Positions 1-8,553 of a DNA stretch of 64,000 bases are shown in pieces. Numbering within the stretch: the first letter of the stretch is position 1; each line of letters begins with the position of its first letter. Origin of the DNA: CAKZQX01 sp034435975 (GTDB lineage: Bacteria > Chloroflexota > Chloroflexia > Chloroflexales > Chloroflexaceae); assembly GCA_034435975.1 (NCBI GenBank), contig DAOTWD010000028.1:35232-99231 (forward strand). Reading direction: 5' to 3'. The translations under genes were made by a program, and so were the position numbers. The notes beneath the pieces are model-generated. The model worked only from the letters and a program-made list of their open reading frames with translations, was not told where the DNA came from and did not search any database.

Positions 1-769
1 GGGCACTCCCCTGTATACGGTTGCACAAACACAAGATATTACCCGGCGCAAGCGTACCGAGCGCGAGTTAGAGCGCCAGACGCGCGAGCTAACCCGCTCG
101 AACGTTGAGTTGGAACAGTTTGCATATGTGGCGTCGCATGACTTGCAAGAGCCACTGCGCAAAGTAGCCAGTTATACCACCTTGCTGGCACGACGTTACA
201 AAGGTCAGCTTGATTCAGGGGCCGATAAATACATTGATTACATCGTTGACGGGGCCACCCGTATGCAGAACCTGATTAATGACTTGCTGACCTACTCCCG
301 CGTTGGGCGCGAGCAACTGGTGATGGAGCCCGTACAACTGAGCGAGATTGTTGAGCAAGTCCTGTCGGACATCGGGGCGACGGTGCGGGAGAGCCAGGCG
401 GTCATTACCTATGATACCCTCCCCACGCTTGCTGTCAACCGGCAACAAATTGGTCAGGTGTTTCAAAATTTGATTGCCAACGCACTGAAGTTTCATGGCC
501 ATATACCACCACGCATTCACATCACCGCCGAGTTGCGCAGCGATACGTGGATCATTGGTGTACGTGATAATGGGATTGGAATCGAGCCGCAGTATGCCGA
601 GCGGATCTTCGCCGTATTTCAACGGTTACACTCCCGCGCCGAGTATCCGGGCACTGGCATCGGGTTGGCGATTTGTAAAAAGATAGTTGAACGTCATGGC
701 GGCACGATCTGGATGGATTCGGAACCAGGGCAAGGTTCAACGTTCTATTTCAGTCTTCCGTTACCCTAG
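1..769 (+). CDS. Sensor histidine kinase, C-terminal part (cut by window edge)
   Basis: The reading frame is open from base 2, so the gene begins outside the window. Visible order: the tail of a PAS/PAC domain (ends QDITRRK), a short coiled linker, a HisKA dimerisation/phospho-acceptor domain with the phospho-His in ASHDLQEP (His codon at 137-139), and a HATPase_c domain with N-box QNLIANALKF, G1 box DNGIGIE and G2 box GTGIGLAICKK. The kinase core is nearly the same as in the two downstream kinases at 792-2294 and 5128-6627, so the three are paralogues. It is followed after 22 bases by the next kinase and probably belongs to the same transcript as the kai genes. Its full domain set and ligand are unknown. 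Confidence 0.9.
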   Translation, partial: GTPLYTVAQTQDITRRKRTERELERQTRELTRSNVELEQFAYVASHDLQEPLRKVASYTTLLARRYKGQLDSGADKYIDYIVDGATRMQNLINDLLTYSRVGREQLVMEPVQLSEIVEQVLSDIGATVRESQAVITYDTLPTLAVNRQQIGQVFQNLIANALKFHGHIPPRIHITAELRSDTWIIGVRDNGIGIEPQYAERIFAVFQRLHSRAEYPGTGIGLAICKKIVERHGGTIWMDSEPGQGSTFYFSLPLP

Positions 770-791
770 CGCGGCTGGAATCGTGGAAATC

Positions 792-2294
792 ATGGAACCG
801 GTAAAAATGTTATTGATCGAAGATGACCCTGGCGATGCAGATTTGCTGTGGGAGTTACTGTCCGAAGAAAAACATGTTGCGTTTACTGTCGAATGGGCCG
901 ACCGACTCAAGAAAGGCCTGACCTACCTGGCGCAAGGTGGGATCGATGTGGTGCTGCTGGATCTTTCACTGCCTGACAGCCATGGTATGGCAACCTTTAC
1001 CACCGTAAACATGCATGCCCCGAACGTCCCTATTGTGGTGTTGACTGGCTTTGACGATGAGACTCTGGCCTTAGAAGCAGTACGCCTGGGTGCCCAGGAT
1101 TATCTGGTCAAGGGCCAGGTAGACGGAAAAATGATCGCCCGTGTGGCCCGCTATGCCATTGAACGTAAACGCGCCGAAGAGGCCCTCCGCGAGAGCGAGG
1201 CCCGCTTTCGCAGTGCCTTTGACTATGCAGCGATTGGTATGGCCCTGGTTGCCACCGATGGTCGCTGGCTGAAGGTCAATAGCGCTTTTTGTGAAACCGT
1301 GGGTTTCACCGAGAGTGAGCTGTTGCGCATGACATTCCAGGATCTCACGCATCCAGATGACCTGCCAACCAATCTGGGGTATTTCTATCAACTCTTGTCT
1401 GGTGATCTCCAGTATTATCACCTGGAGAAGCGTTATGTTCACAAATTAGGACACGATGTGTGGGTGCGCGACAGCGCCTCGGTCGTCTGGAATGTTCAAC
1501 AGCAACCGCTGTATATTGTAGCCCAGATCCAGGACATCACCCGGCGAAAGCATGTAGAGGATGAACTTGCACACCGAATCGAGGAACTCGCACGTTCTAA
1601 CACAGAGTTAGAACAGTTTGCCTATGTTGCCTCACATGATCTCCAGGAACCATTACGCATGGTTGCCAGTTATACGCAACTGCTGGAGCGCCGCTATAAA
1701 GGGCGGCTTGATGCTGACGCCGATGAGTTTATCGGCTATGCAGTCGATGGTGTTATGCGTATGCAGCAGTTGATCAACGATCTGTTGAGCTATGCACGCG
1801 TTGGCAAACGGGGTAAGCATTTTGAGCCAACAAACTGTGAGATGATCCTGGCCGACACGCTGGTGGATCTGCAGGCTGCGGTGACGGAGAGCAATGCACG
1901 GATCACCCATGATCCGTTGCCCACAGTCATGGCCGATGCACCGCAACTCCGACAGGTGTTTCAAAATCTGATTGGCAACGCGATCAAGTTTCGCAGCAGC
2001 GCCGCGCTCCACATCCATGTTTCAGCGGTGCGCCAGGGGGCTGAATGGGTTTTCTCGGTCAGGGATAACGGAATTGGCATTGATGCCGAATATGCCGAGC
2101 GGATCTTTATTATCTTTCAACGCTTGCATGGTCGCGAGCAGTATAGGGGAACCGGCATTGGTCTGGCGATTTGTAAAAAGATTGTAGAACGCCATGGTGG
2201 GCGGATCTGGGTCGAAGGGCAACCTGGACAAGGATCAACGTTTTACTTTACAATTCCGGCAACAAGTGGCCAACGGCCACGGATGATCTGGTGA
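792..2294 (+). CDS. Hybrid protein: receiver - PAS - histidine kinase
   Basis: 500 residues, no membrane segment, so cytoplasmic. An N-terminal receiver (about 1-125) has a complete phosphorylation site: acidic pair in IEDD, phospho-acceptor Asp57 in LLDLSLPD, the Thr of VVLTG and the Lys of YLVKG. A PAS domain (about 135-260, ending QDITRRK) and a short coil lead to HisKA (phospho-His282 in ASHDLQEP) and HATPase_c (DNGIGID, GTGIGLAICKK). I chose the ATG at 792 because the receiver begins right after it; the longer frame from 687 runs into the previous gene. The stop overlaps a GTG that could start the KaiA-like gene, which suggests coupled translation. Likely a sensory kinase feeding or reading the Kai proteins encoded next; that role is inferred from position. 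Confidence 0.92.
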   Translation: MEPVKMLLIEDDPGDADLLWELLSEEKHVAFTVEWADRLKKGLTYLAQGGIDVVLLDLSLPDSHGMATFTTVNMHAPNVPIVVLTGFDDETLALEAVRLGAQDYLVKGQVDGKMIARVARYAIERKRAEEALRESEARFRSAFDYAAIGMALVATDGRWLKVNSAFCETVGFTESELLRMTFQDLTHPDDLPTNLGYFYQLLSGDLQYYHLEKRYVHKLGHDVWVRDSASVVWNVQQQPLYIVAQIQDITRRKHVEDELAHRIEELARSNTELEQFAYVASHDLQEPLRMVASYTQLLERRYKGRLDADADEFIGYAVDGVMRMQQLINDLLSYARVGKRGKHFEPTNCEMILADTLVDLQAAVTESNARITHDPLPTVMADAPQLRQVFQNLIGNAIKFRSSAALHIHVSAVRQGAEWVFSVRDNGIGIDAEYAERIFIIFQRLHGREQYRGTGIGLAICKKIVERHGGRIWVEGQPGQGSTFYFTIPATSGQRPRMIW

Positions 2295-2329
2295 ACATAG
2301 CGTCTATCGGTGCTATGGGTGCAAAAACC

Positions 2330-3211
2330 ATGAACACGAAACCTGTCAACATTCTACTGATCGAGAATAATCTCGGTGATGCCCAGCAGTTGTGTACAAT
2401 GCTTACCAGCAGTACGACGGCTCAATTTAATGTCACCCATGTGGAACAGATCGATGAGGCGCTCCATGTCCTCCAACAAGAAACGTTTGATGTGGTGCTC
2501 CTTGATCTGTCTTTACCCGATGATGATCATATTGAGCCATTTATCGCTCTGCATACACAGATACCGGATGTACCGGTGATTGTTATGACTGACACTGACG
2601 ATGAAATCCTGGGGATCAAATTAGTCCAGATGGGAGCACAGGACTATCTCGTCAAAGAACAAATTCACGCCGCATTGCTGATTCGTTCCATACGCTATAC
2701 GGTTGAACGTCATCGAATGCAAGTGGAACTCAACATTATGCGTCACCATGAGCAGCAAGAGCGTGAACTGCGTTCGTTGGAGCAACTGTCCCGCTCAACA
2801 GGCACCACGATCACGGCGCGCCTGTTTGGAGCGACGCCGCTACGCGAGTCGTTGCCCGACCTGTTCAATGAATTGGTGCAAAGTTATGAAACACTGTTGG
2901 AGCGAGCACTGGAGCAACGCACCTATAAAGTCGATCATAAAACCTCCGACGAATTACGCCTGATTGCAGAACAGTTAGGTTTTTTGAAAGCCAGTCCGCG
3001 TGATGTGGTCAAAATTCACAGTACCGCGCTCAAACACAAAACTGATTATGCGCCACCGCAAAAAGCGCAAGCCTACGTCGAGGAGGGGCGTATGCTGGTA
3101 TTGGAATTGATGGGCTATCTGGTTTCGTATTATCGTAATTATGCTCTGGGTGTGAGTACGAAAGCCCCCACGAAACCCAGGGGTAAAGTACAAGAAGGAG
3201 GCGGGGCATGA
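2330..3211 (+). CDS. KaiA-like protein: receiver domain plus KaiA-type C-terminal helical domain
   Basis: 293 residues from ATG 2330; GTG 2291, overlapping the previous stop, is an alternative. Residues about 6-125 are a receiver: the phospho-acceptor Asp59 (LLDLSLPD), MTD and YLVK are kept, but the acidic pair is IENN instead of EDD, so Mg2+ binding and phosphorylation may be weak. After a coiled linker, residues about 180-280 form a helical domain that I can align by eye with the KaiA C-terminal domain: SYETLLE corresponds to YREILL, SPRDVVKIH (VVKIH at 226-230) to the VVEIH segment, and RMLVLELMGYLVSYYRN to the last helix ending in MYRRS. A receiver joined to a KaiA-like C-terminus is the plan reported for cyanobacterial KaiA3 (Sll0485). 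The stop overlaps kaiB (ATGA). Inferred role: stimulates KaiC autophosphorylation. Confidence 0.75.
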   Translation: MNTKPVNILLIENNLGDAQQLCTMLTSSTTAQFNVTHVEQIDEALHVLQQETFDVVLLDLSLPDDDHIEPFIALHTQIPDVPVIVMTDTDDEILGIKLVQMGAQDYLVKEQIHAALLIRSIRYTVERHRMQVELNIMRHHEQQERELRSLEQLSRSTGTTITARLFGATPLRESLPDLFNELVQSYETLLERALEQRTYKVDHKTSDELRLIAEQLGFLKASPRDVVKIHSTALKHKTDYAPPQKAQAYVEEGRMLVLELMGYLVSYYRNYALGVSTKAPTKPRGKVQEGGGA

Positions 3212-3489
3212 TTAACAAGTATATTCTCAGATTGTATATTACCGGGCAAACGCCAAAATCTGAGCGTGCGATTGAAAACTTGCGTCGGATCTGTGAAGAG
3301 GAACTCAACGGTCAGTATCAGATGGTCATTATTGATGTCCTCGAACGACCACAACTGGCTGAGGACGAGAAAATTTTAGCGACGCCAACTCTGATCAAGG
3401 AACTCCCGCCACCATTACGGCGAATCATCGGTGATCTCTCTGATACCGAGAAGGTATTGCTCGGGTTAGAGTTACGTCGTTCTATTTAG
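3208..3489 (+). CDS. kaiB: Circadian clock protein KaiB
   Basis: 93 residues, near the size of cyanobacterial KaiB (about 102). It carries the family's core almost unchanged: LYITGQTP, IDVLERPQLAEDEKILATPTL and RRIIGDLSDTEKVL. KaiB has a thioredoxin-like fold, can switch fold, binds the CI ring of phosphorylated KaiC and sequesters KaiA; in some clocks it also recruits the output kinase CikA. The start ATG overlaps the stop of the KaiA-like gene by four bases and has a strong AAGGAGG site at about 3194-3200. kaiC follows after 23 bases. The acidic C-terminal tail of cyanobacterial KaiB is missing: this protein ends just after GLELRRSI. The family assignment is secure. Confidence 0.97.
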   Translation: MINKYILRLYITGQTPKSERAIENLRRICEEELNGQYQMVIIDVLERPQLAEDEKILATPTLIKELPPPLRRIIGDLSDTEKVLLGLELRRSI

Positions 3490-3512
3490 TTGTACAGCCA
3501 GGAGTGAGTACT

Positions 3513-5057
3513 ATGCCAACCGTAGGCAGTGAACCACAACGCCATATTGAAAAACTAGAAACGTGTATCCCCGGCTTTGATCTCGTTGCGCTCGGTGGAT
3601 TACCACGCGGACGGACGACTCTGATTTCCGGCACAGCGGGGAGTGCCAAAACAGTGTTTGCATGCCAATTTTTGGCAGAAGCTATTCTGCACAAGCAAGA
3701 AAGTGGCGTGTTTGTGACGTTCGAGGAGTCTACCAGCGATATTCGCAAGAATATGCTCGGCTTCGGTTGGGATATTCAACGTTGGGAACACGAGAATAAA
3801 TGGGCTTTTGTTGATGCATCACCCCAACCAGGTGCTGAACCGATCATCATTGGCGAGTATGACCTGGGGGCTTTATTAGCCCGGATTGAGAATGCCGTGC
3901 GGAAAGTTAATGCGCGACGGGTTTCGCTGGATTCGCTGGGGGCTATTTTTACCCAGTTTACCGATACGAATGCGCTGCGCCGCGAGTTGTTTCGGGTCGT
4001 GTCTGCGCTGAAATCGATGGGTGTGACGGCGATTATTACGGCCGAGCGGACGGAGGAGTACGGTGATATTGCGCGCTATGGCTTTGAAGAGTTTGTCACC
4101 GATAACGTCGTCATTCTGCGCAATGTGATGGAAGAGGAGAAGCGCCGTCGCACGCTTGAGATCCTCAAATTTCGGGGCACATCTCACCAAAAAGGGGAAT
4201 TCCCCTTTACGATTATGCCCGATCAGGGCATTGTGGTTATCCCACTGTCAGCTATTGAGTTAAAACAGAAGTCCACCGATATTCGGATTACGGCTGGAAA
4301 TGCCGAACTGGATAAAATGTGTGGGGGGGGGTTCTTCCGCGACTCGGTGGTACTGGTCTCAGGAGCAACGGGTACAGGCAAAACGTTGATGGTCACCAGC
4401 TTTATGGCTGGTGGTGCTAACAATGGTGAACGCTGTCTCCTGTTTGCCTTTGAAGAGAGCCGCGAGCAACTGTTCCGCAATGCGATTGGCTGGGGTGTAG
4501 ACTTTGAGCAGATGGAAAAAGAGGGGAAGCTCAAGGTGGTGTGCGAATATCCCGAAACTACCGGTATTGAAGATCACTTGATTCAGATGAAAAAAGTGAT
4601 CGAGAAGTTCCAGCCCAATCGGGTGGCCGTTGATAGCCTCTCGGCCCTTGAACGGGTGTCTACGATCAAAGGCTTCCGCGAGTTTGTAATTAGCCTGACT
4701 TCATTTATCAAGCACCGTGAACTGGCCGGCCTGTTCACATCTACGACCCCGACTTTGCTGGGCGGTACATCGATTACGGAAGCTCATATTTCGACCACGA
4801 CTGACTCGATCATTCTGTTGCGCTATGTGGAGATTTACGGTGAAATGCGGCGCGGCATTACGGTACTTAAAATGCGCGGTTCGATGCACGATAAAGAGAT
4901 TCGTGAGTTTACGATTGATGGCAAGGGTATGCATATTGGTAAACCGTTCCGCAATATCTCCGGTATTCTTTCCGGCAATTTTGTCCATCTGGCACCCGCT
5001 GAAATTGATCGTATCGGTAATTTGTTTACGGAGGATGATGCATTGACCGATGAATAG
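3513..5057 (+). CDS. kaiC: Circadian clock ATPase/autokinase KaiC
   Basis: 514 residues with two RecA/KaiC domains. CI: Walker A GTAGSAKT (40-47) and the catalytic pair Glu71-Glu72. CII: Walker A GATGTGKT (284-291) and Glu314-Glu315. The autophosphorylation segment is intact: ITEAHISTTTD places Ser427 and Thr428 where cyanobacterial KaiC has Ser431/Thr432, and Thr422 matches Thr426. The sequence then follows the family through YVEIYGEM, KMRGSMHDK and IREFTI. KaiC hexamers hydrolyse ATP slowly in CI and phosphorylate/dephosphorylate CII under control of KaiA and KaiB. ATG 3513 is preferred over GTG 3504 because GGAG at 3501-3504 is well spaced only for the ATG. The C-terminal tail that KaiA grips in cyanobacteria is present but divergent. 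Confidence 0.97.
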   Translation: MPTVGSEPQRHIEKLETCIPGFDLVALGGLPRGRTTLISGTAGSAKTVFACQFLAEAILHKQESGVFVTFEESTSDIRKNMLGFGWDIQRWEHENKWAFVDASPQPGAEPIIIGEYDLGALLARIENAVRKVNARRVSLDSLGAIFTQFTDTNALRRELFRVVSALKSMGVTAIITAERTEEYGDIARYGFEEFVTDNVVILRNVMEEEKRRRTLEILKFRGTSHQKGEFPFTIMPDQGIVVIPLSAIELKQKSTDIRITAGNAELDKMCGGGFFRDSVVLVSGATGTGKTLMVTSFMAGGANNGERCLLFAFEESREQLFRNAIGWGVDFEQMEKEGKLKVVCEYPETTGIEDHLIQMKKVIEKFQPNRVAVDSLSALERVSTIKGFREFVISLTSFIKHRELAGLFTSTTPTLLGGTSITEAHISTTTDSIILLRYVEIYGEMRRGITVLKMRGSMHDKEIREFTIDGKGMHIGKPFRNISGILSGNFVHLAPAEIDRIGNLFTEDDALTDE

Positions 5058-5127
5058 TAATAATTGTACATTAAAATTGTATCCTTTTTATTACATGTTA
5101 GTTTTATAAAACAACTGTTAGAAAACT
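5058..5127 (+). promoter_or_regulatory. AT-rich spacer between kaiC and the pseudo-receiver kinase, with a perfect palindrome
   Basis: This 70-base spacer is strikingly AT-rich compared with its surroundings and contains the perfect 12-base palindrome GTTTTATAAAAC at 5101-5112. No good ribosome-binding site precedes the ATG at 5128. It could hold an internal promoter or operator separating the kinase from kaiABC. No convincing -35/-10 pair was found. Confidence 0.3.
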
Positions 5128-6627
5128 ATGTCATATCAGTTTGAAATGCACCATACAAGGCCCGTACCCGCAAAGGTTTTATTGATTGAAGAAAATCCTG
5201 ATGATGCTCAGATGATACAGGTTGCGCTGACCACGCATCATAGAGGTCAATTTGAACTGGTGCATGTTCGCTATATGATGGAGGGGTTATCGCTTTTATC
5301 CCAAATACCGATTCAGGTCATTTTGCTGGCCTATACTCCGGTTGTTGGGCATGAATTTGAGCCATTGATGACCTTGCAGTCCCATGTCCCGGATCTGCCT
5401 ATCGTTATTCTCACCAATGTGGACGATGATATGCTGGCCGTGCGAGCGATGCAGAGCGGTGCCCAGGGCTATTTGATCAAGCACCGCCTCGATGCGACGG
5501 CGCTGGTGCTGGCACTGCGCCATGCGATTGAGCGTCAACGTATGCATACCGAACTGGCGCAATCAACCCGTGATCTGCAATCGAGCGAGGCGCGCTTCTA
5601 CAAACTGGTGGAGAAAATTGCTGACAGCATTATTGTCGTCAATGACAAAGGCATCGTTCGCTTTGTCAACCCGGCTGCCGAGTTGCTCTTTGATCGCAAG
5701 GCCGAGGATTTCCTGGGAGAAATGTTTGGCTTTCCGGTGGTACTCGGTGAAACGACCGAACTGGATATTATTCGCCGACATGGTGACACTGCAGTGGCCG
5801 AGATGCGCGTGGCGGAAATTACCTGGGGCAGTGAGGTGGCCTACCTGGCCTCGCTCCGTGATATTACTGACCGCAAGCGTGTCGAAGAACATGTCCGCCG
5901 CATCAATGCCGAACTGGAGCAACGCGTGAACGAACGCACAGCCGAACTGAAACGCTCGAATGCCGAATTGGAGCAGTTTGCCTATATTGCATCCCACGAT
6001 TTGCAAGAACCGTTGCGTATGGTTGCCAGCTATATGCGTCTGCTCGAACGCCGCTATAAAGATAAATTGGACGCCGACGCTGCGAAGTTTATCAACTATG
6101 CTGTTGACGGCGCGATGCGTATGCAGCAACTGATTAACGATCTGCTGGAATATTCACGTGTTGATGCCCGTGGCCGAGATTTCACTGCGGTTAATTTTGA
6201 CACGCTGGTGGAGCAAACGCTCACCAATCTCAAAGTGGCGATTGAAGAAAGTGGAGCGACCATTACCCGCGACCCCTTGCCAACTGTGCAAGGTGACGAA
6301 ATTCAACTCGGCCAGGTGTTGCAAAATTTAGTGGGTAATGCGCTTAAATTCCGAGGTGAGCAGCCACTCTATATTCATATCTCGGCTACCCGGCGTACAG
6401 GTGAGTGGGTTATCCTGGTTCGCGATAATGGTATTGGCATTGAACCTGAACACTCCCAACGTGTCTTTGAAATTTTTCAACGCTTACATGGGCGTGGCGC
6501 CTACCCTGGCACCGGGATTGGGCTGGCCATCTGCAAAAAAATTATTGAACGGCATCGCGGGCACATCTGGGTCGAGTCCCAGCCGGGACAGGGATCAACG
6601 TTCTATTTTTCAATCCCTGATAGCTGA
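5128..6627 (+). CDS. Pseudo-receiver - PAS - histidine kinase next to kaiC
   Basis: 499 residues. The N-terminal domain (about 16-135) is clearly a receiver by similarity to its two neighbours, but the phospho-acceptor is lost: LLDLSLPD of the relatives reads LLAYTPVV here, with Ala68 (codon 5329-5331) at the Asp position. The lysine site (YLIKH) remains. A PAS domain (about 155-250, ending RDITDRK), a coiled coil, HisKA with intact phospho-His290 (ASHDLQEP) and HATPase_c (DNGIGIE, GTGIGLAICKK) follow, so the kinase itself looks active. CikA of cyanobacteria also carries a pseudo-receiver, which docks on KaiB. The position right after kaiC suggests an equivalent output or input kinase with the domain at the other end. 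This role is an inference. Confidence 0.9.
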   Translation: MSYQFEMHHTRPVPAKVLLIEENPDDAQMIQVALTTHHRGQFELVHVRYMMEGLSLLSQIPIQVILLAYTPVVGHEFEPLMTLQSHVPDLPIVILTNVDDDMLAVRAMQSGAQGYLIKHRLDATALVLALRHAIERQRMHTELAQSTRDLQSSEARFYKLVEKIADSIIVVNDKGIVRFVNPAAELLFDRKAEDFLGEMFGFPVVLGETTELDIIRRHGDTAVAEMRVAEITWGSEVAYLASLRDITDRKRVEEHVRRINAELEQRVNERTAELKRSNAELEQFAYIASHDLQEPLRMVASYMRLLERRYKDKLDADAAKFINYAVDGAMRMQQLINDLLEYSRVDARGRDFTAVNFDTLVEQTLTNLKVAIEESGATITRDPLPTVQGDEIQLGQVLQNLVGNALKFRGEQPLYIHISATRRTGEWVILVRDNGIGIEPEHSQRVFEIFQRLHGRGAYPGTGIGLAICKKIIERHRGHIWVESQPGQGSTFYFSIPDS

Positions 6628-6675
6628 GAACTGCGGATGGTCTGATACCCCACTATAGGGAATGATGGAGCAGGT

Positions 6676-8553
6676 ATGTCGACACCCCGAACACGCGCGC
6701 GCCCGGATGCTGCCAGGACAACAACGATCCCACAAGATGAGATTCGTAACTATAAGCTGCAGAAGCAGATCGGGCAGGAAGAATTAGCGACCGTGTATCA
6801 GGCCACGCACCTGACGCTGGATCGTCCGGTACAGATGCATATACTGCGGCGGGCCGATTGGATCTCATCCAGTCGCTTTCAACTATCAGCGCGCCTCTCC
6901 GCCCGCTTGAGCCATCCGAACCTGCTGCCGGTAATCGATGCCGGGCATGATGACCACTTTGGTGCCTATCTGGTCACACCTATGCTCCACGCACGCCGCT
7001 TGAGCGAGATGCTGGCGGATGGCCCTATCGATCCCCTGCTGGCGTTGCGCATTACCACCCAGATTGCCTCGGCGCTCGATTATCTGCATAGCCAGGCAGT
7101 GGTGCATCGTGATGTTCAGCCCGCCAATATTCTGGTCACACCACAGGGAGTGGCTTATCTGACCAACTTGAGCCTGGCGGCCAGTCCTGATACTCCGGAT
7201 TTTAGCAGCATTGACGAAGCCGATTACCTGACTCCCTATTCCGCTCCCGAACAACGCTTTGACCAGGGTGAATCGGCCCCCAGCCTGGATGTGTATGGCC
7301 TGGGTGCGGTGGTCTATCACATGTTCAGTGGAGAGTTGCCTCCCCCACCTGAGATCGATCTGCCGGCGCTGGCAGACCGCGATCCAGCGTTAGAAGGGGT
7401 GGATCGTGTCTTACAGCGTATGCTGGCGCTCCAACCAGCGGCGCGGTTTGCCAGTCCAGTCGCTGCGGCCACAATGCTGCGCCAGGCACTCCGCTCGCAG
7501 ATCGATGATGCAACCGACGATATGGAGGAGTCACAGTGGACGCCCAGCGCTGAGTGGCTGGAGAATCCGCTGGAGACGGTGTTGGGGGAGATGCTCGATC
7601 CAGAGTTTACCAGTCGCAGCCGTAAGCGCGCTGATGATTTACACCGGGCACATGTGTTGCGGCGCTTGCTCAACCGTTGGAGTCGCAAAGGGTATTTTCG
7701 GCGAACTGCACTCGGACAGATGGTGCAACCGGAACAGATAGTGAGCTATAACCTCTACACCTATAGCCTGTGTACGTTGTATGAAACCCGCACCCCTCCT
7801 GAACCACGCCAGAGACCTCAGCAGGAGCAAGAGCGTACCTCGACCTTGCCGGTTCCGCCCCTCTGGGATGTGGTGGTTCCCGATGTCCCCCTGTTTAGCG
7901 AGGTCAGGCCGCAAGAATTGATGCTGCCCAACTCGACGCTCGTGCTGGCTTGCCCTGAATGTGCCGGCGTCGGCATGCTGATCTGCAAAACGTGCAACGG
8001 CAAAGGTACCGTTGAGCGCATACGCAAGATACGCAACGCAGACCATAGCCTGAGTGAGGAACTCATCACCGTTCCCTGTCCGGACTGTCGCGGCTATGGT
8101 AAGCTAACCTGCCCCCGCTGTACGGGCAGTGGACATCTCGTAGAAGAACAAGTCTTCACCTGGTCGCGTCAGGCACGCCTGTGGGAGAATACCGATGATA
8201 TGGAGGGCTTACCCCAGCCGGCCATCAGGCGCTATGCCGAAACCGTCTACACTGCGCCAATTAACGTGTACGAAGGCCACTGGCATAGTGTGGCACCACT
8301 GGCTGAACTGCTTCGTGCCGCAATTGAAACGATGGGGGACAATACCCGCCTGATCGCGGCTGAACTTACTATTCATGGTACTCCGCTGACCGAGGTGGAT
8401 TACCAGTTGAACGATACTACTCATACGCTGTATATTGTCGGGTTTGACAATCAGATTCTCGGCGATTGGACGCTGCTGAATCCCGAACGGATCGCGCTGG
8501 CAACGATTATCCTGGTACTGGTGCTGGGTATTGTGCTGGTGCTCGTGTTGTAG
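6676..8553 (+). CDS. Degenerate Ser/Thr kinase with DnaJ-type zinc finger and C-terminal membrane anchor
   Basis: 625 residues. Residues 26-275 follow the bacterial Ser/Thr kinase (PknB-like) fold, but nearly every catalytic feature is lost. The glycine loop is IGQEELATVY, the ATP-binding Lys is His55 (VQMHIL), the catalytic loop is HRDVQPAN (144-151) with Gln instead of Lys, and the DFG motif is replaced by LTNLS. Only the HRD aspartate and Asn remain, so it is probably a pseudokinase. Residues about 426-490 hold four CxxCxGxG motifs (CPECAGVG, CKTCNGKG, CPDCRGYG, CPRCTGSG), the zinc-binding centre of DnaJ, without a J domain. The last 20 residues are purely hydrophobic, a tail anchor. It lies 48 bases after the kai-linked kinase and may be co-transcribed. 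Function unknown. Confidence 0.85.
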   Translation: MSTPRTRARPDAARTTTIPQDEIRNYKLQKQIGQEELATVYQATHLTLDRPVQMHILRRADWISSSRFQLSARLSARLSHPNLLPVIDAGHDDHFGAYLVTPMLHARRLSEMLADGPIDPLLALRITTQIASALDYLHSQAVVHRDVQPANILVTPQGVAYLTNLSLAASPDTPDFSSIDEADYLTPYSAPEQRFDQGESAPSLDVYGLGAVVYHMFSGELPPPPEIDLPALADRDPALEGVDRVLQRMLALQPAARFASPVAAATMLRQALRSQIDDATDDMEESQWTPSAEWLENPLETVLGEMLDPEFTSRSRKRADDLHRAHVLRRLLNRWSRKGYFRRTALGQMVQPEQIVSYNLYTYSLCTLYETRTPPEPRQRPQQEQERTSTLPVPPLWDVVVPDVPLFSEVRPQELMLPNSTLVLACPECAGVGMLICKTCNGKGTVERIRKIRNADHSLSEELITVPCPDCRGYGKLTCPRCTGSGHLVEEQVFTWSRQARLWENTDDMEGLPQPAIRRYAETVYTAPINVYEGHWHSVAPLAELLRAAIETMGDNTRLIAAELTIHGTPLTEVDYQLNDTTHTLYIVGFDNQILGDWTLLNPERIALATIILVLVLGIVLVLVL

